Notes: generated from the sequence alone by a model not told the origin. Positions 1 to 5,772 are shown, counted from the stretch's first letter. The stretch is DNA of 8,309 bases from Anaerolineales bacterium (GCA_919901875.1 CAKKQG010000137.1:1-8309); one strand, 5' to 3'. Numbers and translations are program-made.

Positions 1-397
1 TCAAGTCGGCTAAAGGGGTTTTGAGATCGTGGGCGACGGTATGGGCAAACGCCTCCAACTCCTTGTTATGTTCTTCGACGATCCTGCGTTGTTCGCGTTC
101 CTCTTTGAGGAGCGAATCTTTTTCCGCGCTATCCATTGCGCCGATGAAAAGGATCGGCACGTCGCGCGTGCGGTCATCGGCGCGCAACTGATCACTCACC
201 TCACGCCCGCTCATATCAGGCAGCGTCGTCGCTAAGAGAATTAACGTCGGACGATCCGCCCGCGCCGACTCTATTGCGCTGCGTCCATCGGCAACATGCC
301 GGATACGACACCCGCCATCTTGCAGCACGTTAGACAACATCTTCAAAGATTCAGATGCCGTGCCGATGATTAAAATAGTGGTGAGGGGAGAGTTCAT
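1..397 (-). CDS. Sensor histidine kinase, N-terminal part (degenerate short receiver plus H-box), runs off the left edge
   Basis: Read on the minus strand from ATG at 397, the frame stays open for 132 codons to base 1, so the protein is partial. Residues 6-90 look like a response-regulator receiver fold: LTTILIIG, then LILLATTLPDMSG at 52-64, then VPILFIGA at 80-87. The acidic pocket expected after strand 1 is missing (IIGTASES), and the phosphoacceptor Asp position holds Ala56. The fold also stops after strand 4: the last strand, with its Lys-Pro, is absent. A charged, probably coiled-coil linker (about 92-115) leads to a HisKA H-box, AHTVAHDLKTPL, with His123 as the likely phosphorylated residue. 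The ATP-binding domain would lie outside the window. I infer a kinase whose N-terminal domain is not controlled by phosphorylation. No Shine-Dalgarno site is evident before the ATG. A sequencing or assembly deletion in the receiver is possible. Confidence 0.8.
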   Translation of the reverse strand, partial: MNSPLTTILIIGTASESLKMLSNVLQDGGCRIRHVADGRSAIESARADRPTLILLATTLPDMSGREVSDQLRADDRTRDVPILFIGAMDSAEKDSLLKEEREQRRIVEEHNKELEAFAHTVAHDLKTPLADL

Positions 398-453
398 GTC
401 GCCGATTCAATCCAAGTAAAACTTACACATTATTCTACAATGAAAACTCCCAA

Positions 454-500
454 GCGATTGAAATCGCGGCAACACAAGGCAAAACCTGCCTACGCAGGTT
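454..500. repeat. Paired-hairpin (REP/BIME-like) intergenic element, left copy
   Basis: Two short perfect hairpins lie side by side. The first has arms gcgatt (454-459) and aatcgc (462-467) with a 2-nt gap. The second has arms aacctgc (483-489) and gcaggtt (494-500) around ctac. The A-rich spacer reads ggcaacacaaggcaa. The same hairpin-spacer-hairpin plan recurs at 8257-8306 with different stem sequences. It lies between two minus-strand genes and encodes nothing visible. Confidence 0.5.
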
Positions 501-506
501 GCTTCC

Positions 507-547
507 AAAAAACAAAAAGAGACTCTGTTCCTCACAGAGTCCCTTTT
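507..547 (-). terminator. Rho-independent terminator downstream of the EF-G2 gene
   Basis: An 8-bp perfect stem, gactctgt (521-528) with acagagtc (534-541), encloses a 5-nt loop. It extends outward past one mismatch (520/542) through a G-C and several A-T pairs. On the minus strand the hairpin is followed by a T-rich run (ttttttgttttt read within 507-518), as expected for a transcript coming from the EF-G2 gene. Confidence 0.75.
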
Positions 548-627
548 GAAATTTTGGTTTTTTGGGGTTTTGGGATTTTGGGGTTTTTGGATTTTGGTTT
601 TGGTTTTTTGGAATTTGAAATTTTGAA
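544..627. repeat. C-free, T/G low-complexity tract after the EF-G2 stop codon
   Basis: On the plus strand, 84 consecutive bases contain no C. They consist mainly of T-runs alternating with runs of two to four G, such as ttttggggttttggg, and grade into gaatttgaaattttgaac. The unit is irregular, with a period near 8-10 bases. An EF-G2 transcript reading through would carry the A/C-rich complement before reaching the terminator hairpin. The G-runs could permit a two-layer quadruplex on the plus strand, but that is only a possibility. Confidence 0.6.
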
Positions 628-629
628 CT

Positions 630-2702
630 TTACTCTTCCTCTTCCGCCTTGCCCTTCTTCGAGTTCGCAATGATCGTCTGCGCGATATGGTTTGGCACCA
701 CGTCGTGGCGAATGTATTCCATCGTGAACACGCCGCGCCCTTGAGTCATCGAGCGCAGATCGGTCACGTAGCGCAGCATCTCAGCCTGCGGCACTTCAGC
801 CGTCACAATACTCTTACCCGTCTCTTGCTCCATACCCTGCACTCTAGCGCGGCGCGTATTGAGATCGCCCAGGATGTCACCCATACTGGCTTCAGGCACG
901 GTGATCTTCACCATCATGATCGGCTCGCGCAAAACAGGACCCGCGTTTTGCACCGCCAACTTAAACGCTTCGCGCCCGGCAATTTCAAACGCCATCGGTT
1001 TCGAATCTACTTCGTGCATCTTGCCGTCGTAGACGATCACCCGCACGTTGCCCATCGGGTATCCGGCGATCACGCCCTGCTCTAAAGATGCTTTGATCCC
1101 TTTTTCAATTGGCGCCAGATACGATTTAGAAAGATTCATGCCGACCAACTCATCCTCAAAGTCAAAGATGTCGTCGAGATACGGCTCAATGCGTAGATAC
1201 ACTTCGCCGAACTGCCCCGCGCCGCCGCTCTGCTTCTTGTGGCGATAATGCCCATCGCTGTTCTTGGTGATCGATTCACGATACGGCACACGCGGAGTCT
1301 CGGTTAAGATCGCCGTGCCAAATTTTGATTCGGCGCGACGGATGGCAACGTCAATATGTTGATCGCCCATGCCTTCGAGCAACGTTTGGTGCGTAGAATG
1401 TTCGTGCCGCCAATGCAACGTCAAATCCTCTTCGCACAAGCGGCTGAGGGTCGGACCCATTTTGGTGGCGTCACTTTGAGTCTTGGGGTTGACGGCAACC
1501 GTATAGAGGGCGGCCGGATAATGCGGCATGGCAAAGTGAATCGGGTGCGTCTTATCACCCAGCGTATCGCCTGTGACGGTAGAACCGAGCTTCGCCACCG
1601 TTCCAATATCGCCGGTGTGCAATGTCTTCACGGCGATCTGTTCCTTGCCGCGCATGATGTGCAACGTGCCGAGTCGTTCCTCGACGCTCTTGTTGTGATT
1701 CCACACACGCGTGTCAGAATTCATCACGCCGGAGAAAACGCGCAGATACGTCATCTTGCCCACGAAAGGATCGGCGGTGGTTTTAAAAGCGTAAGCCGCC
1801 AAGGCGCCTGTGTCCGTCGGCTTCACTTCCTCGTCGCCCGCTTTGCCTTCGGCGTGCGGCACCGGGATTTCTGTCGGCGAGGGCATGTAGCGGGTGATCG
1901 TTTCGAGGATCGGGGTGATGGCGACGTTGGCGGCAGCAGAAGCGATCAACACCGGGACGAATGTGCAGTTATCCACCGCGCGTTTGAATCCGTGTTGGAT
2001 CTCATCATTCGTCAACAACTCGCCGCCCAAATACTTTTCAAGCAGCGCATCTTCACCTTCGGCGGCGGCTTCCATCATCGCCAAGTGACCCGTCTCTGCC
2101 GCCTCTTTATAGTCGGCTGGAATGTCGGACGGCTCACCCTTGCCGCCTTTGCGAGCGCGCATTGAGAGCAAACCGATCACGCCTTTAAAATCTTGCTTCT
2201 CACCCCACGGAAATTGCACCGGAACAAGTTTTACATCTTTAGAAAGACTCTGAATCGATTCGAGGACGCGGGTGAAGTTGGCGTTCTCGCGATCCATTTT
2301 GTTGATCACGATGATGCGCGGCAGTTTCATTTCATCGCAATACTGCCAGACCAACTCCGTCCCCACTTCCACACCCGAGACGGCGTCCACCACGATGATC
2401 GCCCCATCCGCCACACGCAGTGCCGACTTCACCTCGCCCATAAAATCATTGAAGCCCGGCGTATCCAACAAATTAATTTTGTAATTCTCAAACTCGAGTG
2501 CGATCAACGACGTGCTGACCGAAATTTTTCGGCGATGTTCCTCTTCGTCGTAATCCGAGACCGCCGTGCCATCTTCGATCTTGCCGAGACGGGTCGTCGT
2601 CCCCGTATCGTATAACAACGCTTCGACCAACGATGTTTTGCCCGAACCCAAATGTCCCACCAACGCTACATTGCGAATAAACTCAGTGCCATATTCTTTC
2701 AT
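630..2702 (-). CDS. EF-G2-type translational GTPase (elongation factor G paralogue)
   Basis: The 690-residue protein has the full EF-G domain order. The GTPase domain (about 1-290) carries the P-loop GHLGSGKT (16-23), DTPG (80-83), NKMD (134-137) and the G5-like ASA (254-256). Domains II (about 300-385), III (395-470), IV (473-590, with HKKQSGGAGQFGEV at 488-501) and V (592-675) follow. The tail is acidic, EEEE. Two differences mark it as the divergent class II group rather than canonical EF-G. Switch I reads HRRKISVST in place of the RGIT signature. Switch II reads DTPGFNDF, with Phe84 where the catalytic His of DTPGHVDF should be. The domain IV tip is retained (DGKMHEVDS, His563), so ribosome binding remains plausible. 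No str-operon partners (rpsL, rpsG, tuf) lie nearby, which fits a second copy. The ATG at 2702 has GGAGG seven bases upstream and a strong promoter just beyond. Such paralogues have a poorly defined role; it should not be assumed to be the main translocase. Confidence 0.9.
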   Translation of the reverse strand: MKEYGTEFIRNVALVGHLGSGKTSLVEALLYDTGTTTRLGKIEDGTAVSDYDEEEHRRKISVSTSLIALEFENYKINLLDTPGFNDFMGEVKSALRVADGAIIVVDAVSGVEVGTELVWQYCDEMKLPRIIVINKMDRENANFTRVLESIQSLSKDVKLVPVQFPWGEKQDFKGVIGLLSMRARKGGKGEPSDIPADYKEAAETGHLAMMEAAAEGEDALLEKYLGGELLTNDEIQHGFKRAVDNCTFVPVLIASAAANVAITPILETITRYMPSPTEIPVPHAEGKAGDEEVKPTDTGALAAYAFKTTADPFVGKMTYLRVFSGVMNSDTRVWNHNKSVEERLGTLHIMRGKEQIAVKTLHTGDIGTVAKLGSTVTGDTLGDKTHPIHFAMPHYPAALYTVAVNPKTQSDATKMGPTLSRLCEEDLTLHWRHEHSTHQTLLEGMGDQHIDVAIRRAESKFGTAILTETPRVPYRESITKNSDGHYRHKKQSGGAGQFGEVYLRIEPYLDDIFDFEDELVGMNLSKSYLAPIEKGIKASLEQGVIAGYPMGNVRVIVYDGKMHEVDSKPMAFEIAGREAFKLAVQNAGPVLREPIMMVKITVPEASMGDILGDLNTRRARVQGMEQETGKSIVTAEVPQAEMLRYVTDLRSMTQGRGVFTMEYIRHDVVPNHIAQTIIANSKKGKAEEEE

Positions 2703-2735
2703 GCCAGAGCCTCCGGGAGGTGATAAAGTGCTAAG

Positions 2736-2763
2736 ATTGTAACCGAGAAGAAAAATTCGTCAA
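2736..2763 (-). promoter_or_regulatory. Sigma-70-type promoter of the EF-G2 gene
   Basis: On the minus strand, TTGACG (2763-2758) and TACAAT (2741-2736) are separated by 16 bp. Each box differs from consensus at one position. Predicted initiation lies around 2729, giving a leader of about 26 nt that contains the GGAGG ribosome site at 2714-2710 before ATG 2702. Confidence 0.7.
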
Positions 2764-2785
2764 CGGAGAATATCACCAACCTGAC

Positions 2786-3757
2786 ATGAAGAAAAGCATA
2801 CTCGTAACACTCATTCTGGCGGGAATCTTCGTCGTCATCGCCGGCATCGCCGCGGCGCGCATGATCGCCGTCGCCAATTACATGAACAGCGCCGCGCAAT
2901 ACGCCTCTTCCCATCTCGCCGATTCGCCCCAACCCATCGTCGGCGCAAAAGTGATCAACCCCAAACTTAAAGTGTCGAGCGATGCTTACTACGGTGACGC
3001 CGTCGAGGTGCAGATCACCCGCCGTTATCAATCACTCTACAATCTGGATCAAGATTTCGCCGTCACCTATTTCTATCAACCCAATGGCGTGGGATGGAAA
3101 CGGATCGCCCCGCCCGAAAATTATTGGGGCGCGATTCAAAACACACAAGGGGATGCCGTCACCGTTATTCACCCGCAGCGCGACGCTAAACTTGTTTCTA
3201 ATTTGATTAAAGTGATCGACCCGGTAATCTTTAATGCCTGCGCGAAATGGAATTGTGCCGCCGATTTAAAACCTGTGACCATCACCTTCGTCACCGATCC
3301 AACTGCGCGGCGTGATCCATTAACCTTCCTCGCGCCGCAGTTGACAGGCATGCCGATGAGCAAACAAGCGAACGACGATTACCTTTCCAACATCGCCGCC
3401 GAGTCGCTCATCACTCTCGCCCAAAAGATCGGATTCGATTCACCCTACGCCCGTGCCTTTGCTTATCGAGAGATTCAAAAACAAAACCTCTACGCCGACA
3501 TCCCCGACATCAAAGCCCTCACCGACACGGCATTGCCCCGCCCATCCGAAGTGTGGGCGATCAACGCAGATCGATCCCTGTTCGCTGATTCAGTGGCACT
3601 CTCGTTTTTAAATTTCGCCTTGAGCAAAACGTTTGCCAGCGAAGCGGATGCACTGAAAGCGTTGTCGGCAAGTTCATCGTTCAACGAGTGGATCGTGAAA
3701 GCTAAACTAGGCGATCTAGCGGATCTCGAATCATCGTGGCTTCAATCTCTCAAGTGA
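2786..3757 (+). CDS. Uncharacterised membrane-anchored extracytoplasmic protein
   Basis: I do not recognise the function of this 323-residue protein. It begins MKK, followed by one hydrophobic segment (about 5-23), which suggests a signal anchor or signal peptide with the rest outside the membrane. The soluble part has a proline- and tryptophan-rich patch, WKRIAPPENYWG (about 108-119), two cysteines in NACAKWNCAADL (about 150-161) that could form a disulfide, and a mostly helical C-terminal half. No HExxH, P-loop or other catalytic signature was found. Its general shape resembles Chloroflexota envelope proteins of unknown function, but that is a recollection, not a match. The ATG at 2786 has only a distant purine-rich stretch (cggaga, 16 bases upstream), so initiation looks weak. 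It is divergent from the EF-G2 gene and ends with TGA. Confidence 0.75.
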   Translation: MKKSILVTLILAGIFVVIAGIAAARMIAVANYMNSAAQYASSHLADSPQPIVGAKVINPKLKVSSDAYYGDAVEVQITRRYQSLYNLDQDFAVTYFYQPNGVGWKRIAPPENYWGAIQNTQGDAVTVIHPQRDAKLVSNLIKVIDPVIFNACAKWNCAADLKPVTITFVTDPTARRDPLTFLAPQLTGMPMSKQANDDYLSNIAAESLITLAQKIGFDSPYARAFAYREIQKQNLYADIPDIKALTDTALPRPSEVWAINADRSLFADSVALSFLNFALSKTFASEADALKALSASSSFNEWIVKAKLGDLADLESSWLQSLK

Positions 3758-3761
3758 GAGA

Positions 3762-3857
3762 GCGTCATTGCGAGGAGCGCTTTTTGCGACGAAGCAATCT
3801 CGTGTCGGCAGAGTCTGAGATTGCTTTCCGCTCCGCGAAGAACGCTCGCAATGACGC
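3762..3857. repeat. 96-bp imperfect palindromic repeat of the CGTCATTGCGAG type
   Basis: The outer arms gcgtcattgcgag (3762-3774) and ctcgcaatgacgc (3845-3857) are perfect over 13 bp. Inner arms aagcaatctc (3792-3801) and gagattgctt (3817-3826) pair over 10 bp. The intervening arms carry the gagcg/cgctc and gcgaag words typical of this dispersed palindrome, which is widespread in bacterial genomes. It lies five bases after the stop of the preceding gene. No target-site duplication is obvious, and it encodes nothing of its own. Confidence 0.75.
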
Positions 3858-3891
3858 CCTTGCGTGCTCTCGCGCATTGCGCTCGATTTAC

Positions 3892-3920
3892 CTTACCCGA
3901 AATAACATCTGTTGTATACT
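3892..3920 (+). promoter_or_regulatory. Promoter of the small secreted protein gene
   Basis: A good -10 box, TATACT (3915-3920), lies 17 bp downstream of a weak -35, CTTACC (3892-3897). Predicted initiation near 3927 leaves a leader of about 20 nt. That leader contains AAAGGAG (3934-3940), six bases before ATG 3947. Confidence 0.55.
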
Positions 3921-3946
3921 CGCGCCAAACTTCAAAGGAGATCATC

Positions 3947-4444
3947 ATGAAAACCAAACATCTACAAATCGCTTTCTCATTCGTCGTACTCGTTAGCTTG
4001 GCTTGCACCTGCAGCGCCCTTCCAGATTTAACCGCCATCGCTAACGATCTGGCAACGCCCACTGCAAGCGCGAGCAGTGGCGGCAGCACCTCCACCAAAG
4101 TTTCGCCCGCGCCCACAACAAGCGGCGGTGGTGGCGCACAACCCACTAAAGGCAAATTCGATACCATCTTCCCTTTGCCCACGAGTGTTAAAAACTTTAC
4201 AGGCGGTGGCGGCGAAACCTCCGTCAACTTCCAAACAGACATGAGTCTGAAAGACACAATTACGTTTTATAAGAAAGCGTTCGCCGATATGGGGTTGAAG
4301 GAACGCACCGTGAATACCGCCGTCACCGACAGCACCTTTAGCTTTGTGTTTGACGGTTACAAAAACGGCAAAGCCATCGTCATTCAAGGCGTGGCGTTAG
4401 GCGCGAATTCTACCAACGTCAACATCCGATTCGAATCACTTTAA
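3947..4444 (+). CDS. Small secreted protein or lipoprotein with a low-complexity linker
   Basis: This 165-residue protein of unknown function has three parts. Residues 1-24 form an export signal ending SLACTCSAL. Cys20 could be lipidated, but the -3 to -1 residues are Ser-Leu-Ala rather than a standard lipobox, and cleavage after CSA is also possible. Residues about 30-68 are a Ser/Thr/Gly/Pro-rich flexible linker. The remaining roughly 95 residues form a compact domain containing MSLKDTITFYKKAF, TFSFVFDGYKNGKAIVIQGV and a final beta-rich stretch. The plan is that of a surface-tethered domain with no visible catalytic motif. ATG 3947 is chosen because AAAGGAG sits six bases upstream and a promoter precedes it. 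The same frame is open back to 3821, but that extension would translate part of the palindromic repeat and lose the signal peptide. A strong terminator follows. Confidence 0.8.
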   Translation: MKTKHLQIAFSFVVLVSLACTCSALPDLTAIANDLATPTASASSGGSTSTKVSPAPTTSGGGGAQPTKGKFDTIFPLPTSVKNFTGGGGETSVNFQTDMSLKDTITFYKKAFADMGLKERTVNTAVTDSTFSFVFDGYKNGKAIVIQGVALGANSTNVNIRFESL

Positions 4445-4471
4445 AATCACCTAACAAGATTTCTTCAAACC

Positions 4472-4507
4472 AGACTTCCGAAGTCTCACAGACTTCGGAA
4501 GTCTTTT
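4472..4507 (+). terminator. Strong rho-independent terminator
   Basis: A 15-bp perfect stem, agacttccgaagtct (4472-4486) with agacttcggaagtct (4490-4504), encloses a 3-nt loop cac and runs into TTTT. Each arm is itself nearly palindromic. It lies 28 bases after the secreted-protein stop and isolates that gene from the thioredoxin-like gene. Confidence 0.85.
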
Positions 4508-4508
4508 G

Positions 4509-4537
4509 TTCATTGTTCATTGTTTCATTGTTCATTG
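4509..4537. repeat. Four tandem TTCATTG heptamers in the thioredoxin-gene leader
   Basis: TTCATTG occurs at 4509-4515, 4516-4522, 4524-4530 and 4531-4537, with one extra T between copies two and three. The array sits between the terminator and the ATG at 4542, so the start codon has no Shine-Dalgarno sequence in front of it. Confidence 0.7.
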
Positions 4538-4541
4538 CTCC

Positions 4542-5015
4542 ATGTCTTTCTTCAACCAATACTCCTACCTACTCACTTCTATCTTCGTCACCGTTATCGT
4601 CGCCTTCTTTCTTGTGCGCGATGGACTCTCGCGCCGTGATGTGATCGCCATCACCTCAATCATCGGCGCATTCGTCATCGCTTGGTTCTTCATTCGTCCC
4701 ACACCCAGCAACTTCACCCAAGATCAAATCGAATCAATGTTGAAGTCGGGCAAACCGACTCTGATCGAATTTCAATCCGAATACTGAATGGCTTGCATCG
4801 CCGCCAAACCTGTCGTGGACAGTATTGAAACAAACACCAAAGATAAAGCCAATGTGATTCGCTTAAACATCCAAAGCGATGTCGGTCAAATGTACGCTTC
4901 ACGCTTCAACGCCCGCACCGTGCCAACCTTCGTTATGCTTAACGCGCAAGGTGAAGTAGCATGGACGATGGTCGGTAGAGTTGAGCCACAAAAAGTTTAC
5001 GATTCGCTAAAATAA
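4542..5015 (+). CDS. Membrane-anchored thioredoxin-like selenoprotein (in-frame TGA read as Sec, UxxC motif)
   Basis: Reading through one in-frame TGA (4785-4787) gives 157 residues. Two hydrophobic helices (about 8-25 and 34-51) flank a basic loop, RDGLSRR. By the positive-inside rule this puts the C-terminal domain outside the cytoplasm. The thioredoxin fold follows: KPTLIEFQSEY (71-81), position 82 = TGA, then MACIAAKPVVD, then RLNIQ, then the cis-proline motif TVPTF. The TGA occupies the first Cys of CxxC, so the active site would be Sec82-Met-Ala-Cys85. Both halves are in one frame and intact. UGA acts as a stop in neighbouring genes (3757, and both HEPN/MNT genes), so general code reassignment is unlikely. 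A candidate SECIS hairpin follows at 4810-4822. ATG 4788, directly after the TGA, has no ribosome site and would lack the first strand, so a separate gene there is unconvincing. The alternative is a recent nonsense mutation or base error (TGC/TGT to TGA). Sec tRNA and SelA/B/D are not in this window. Confidence 0.75.
4810..4822 (+). promoter_or_regulatory. Candidate bacterial SECIS hairpin
   Basis: Perfect 5-bp stem ctgtc (4810-4814) with gacag (4818-4822) and a GTG apical loop. The loop starts with G-U, as in the SelB-recognised loop of E. coli fdhF. Its first G (4815) lies after 27 nt downstream of the TGA, inside the usual bacterial range of about 16-37. The stem is short; below it a 2x2 mismatch is followed only by A-U pairs. 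The position supports recoding, but the hairpin alone is weak evidence. Confidence 0.5.
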
Positions 5016-5023
5016 CTTTCATC

Positions 5024-5184
5024 CTGAACTTACGCACTTTAATCACGAATGACTCGAATAAACGAATAGCACGAATTTTTATTTTGTTTTATTCGTCAAA
5101 TTCGGAACATTCGTGACACACAGTCCCCGAAGCGTAGCGTAGTGGGATTCGTGATAAAAATTTCCGTGAACTGCGTAAGTCCAG
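5024..5184. mobile_element. 161-bp MITE-like non-autonomous element with terminal inverted repeats
   Basis: The ends are CTGAACTTACGCA (5024-5036) and TGCGTAAGTCCAG (5172-5184), inverted repeats matching at 12 of 13 positions. The flanks are the same pentamer, TCATC (5019-5023 and 5185-5189), consistent with a 5-bp target duplication. Inside are inverted copies of tcacgaatg (5043-5051) and cattcgtga (5108-5116), acgaata/tattcgt (5062-5068, 5090-5096), and another attcgtgat (5147-5155). There is no coding capacity, so it would need a transposase in trans. It begins eight bases after the thioredoxin-like gene stop. The right flank is itself repetitive (TCATCCTTC occurs twice), so the duplication could be coincidental. 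Confidence 0.65.
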
Positions 5185-5217
5185 TCATCCTTCATAATTC
5201 CTAATTCATCCTTCGTC

Positions 5218-5772
5218 ATGCGCCGCCTCTTCTTCACCCTCCTATACTGGTTCTCCCGCCCGCGCTGGGACACGGACATTACCCCGCCCCAACTCGTTGA
5301 CCTGATCGAAATTCAAAAATTCAAAACAGGTCGCGCGCTCGATCTTGGCTGCGGCACCGGCACAAACTCGATCTATTTAGCGAAACATGGTTGGGAGGTT
5401 GTCGGCATAGACTTTGTGGGCAAAGCGATCAACACGGCAAAGCAAAAAGCAAAAGCCGCCAACGTCAACGTAGAATTTTTTCAGGGCGATGTGACGCGAC
5501 TTGATTTTCTCAACCCGCCCTTCGATCTCATCCTCGACATCGGCTGTTTTCACAGCCTCCCCATTGATCGCCGTTCAGCCTACATCAACGGCGCGCGCCG
5601 ACTCTTAACGTCGGGCGGCGTCTTCCTGTGCTACGCCTTCAAACCCGAAGCGCGCATGAGCGGGCTCGCGCCCGATGAGATGATCGAATTATTTCAAGAT
5701 GGATTCGTAAATACAAAAGTGGAACATGGAGAGGGAATGCCGAGCGCGTGGTATTGGTTTAGCAGAAAATAA
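5218..5772 (+). CDS. Class I SAM-dependent methyltransferase
   Basis: The 184-residue protein carries a Rossmann methyltransferase core. Motif I is LDLGCGTGTN (41-50), and the acidic residue ending strand 2 is in VVGIDF (61-66, Asp65). FFQGDVTRLDF (87-97) contains the expected adenine-contacting Asp91, and LILDIGCFHSLP (104-115) is the post-motif strand. The length and lack of extra domains suggest a small-molecule methyltransferase, similar in build to the TehB/thiopurine group, but the substrate cannot be read from the sequence. N-terminal residues 1-20 are aromatic and basic. ATG 5218 has no Shine-Dalgarno site; its leader is the pyrimidine-rich repeat ending cttcgtc. It lies downstream of the thioredoxin-like selenoprotein with the MITE-like element between, and ends in a strong bidirectional terminator. 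Confidence 0.85.
   Translation: MRRLFFTLLYWFSRPRWDTDITPPQLVDLIEIQKFKTGRALDLGCGTGTNSIYLAKHGWEVVGIDFVGKAINTAKQKAKAANVNVEFFQGDVTRLDFLNPPFDLILDIGCFHSLPIDRRSAYINGARRLLTSGGVFLCYAFKPEARMSGLAPDEMIELFQDGFVNTKVEHGEGMPSAWYWFSRK

Noticed and set aside
544..600. Telomere-like TTTTGGGG repeat indicating a eukaryotic or linear replicon end
   Set aside because: The units are irregular, the tract is internal, and ordinary bacterial genes lie on both sides.
407..673. Open frames on both strands across the T/G-rich tract
   Set aside because: They are low-complexity translations (Lys/Asn/Gln-rich or Phe/Gly/Leu-rich) overlapping repeats, the terminator and the EF-G2 end.
1356..2165. 269-codon open frame on the plus strand
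   Set aside because: It lies wholly antisense within the well-supported EF-G2 gene, is rich in His and Arg, and has no recognisable domain.
3821..3946. Upstream extension of the small secreted protein
   Set aside because: It would translate the palindromic repeat and bury the signal peptide. The promoter and AAAGGAG site support ATG 3947.
4785..4787. UGA recoded as Trp or Gly genome-wide
   Set aside because: Other genes in the window end properly at TGA (3755-3757, 5784-5786 and 6119-6121 on their strands), and Cys rather than Trp or Gly is expected at this site.
4788..5015. Separate 75-residue thioredoxin gene starting at the ATG after the TGA
   Set aside because: It has no ribosome site and lacks the first strand and first redox residue. 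The missing part lies directly upstream in the same frame.
5218..5772. Methyltransferase as a selenium- or tellurium-detoxifying enzyme linked to the selenoprotein
   Set aside because: Only generic SAM-binding motifs are visible. Adjacency across a MITE-like element is too weak to assign that substrate.
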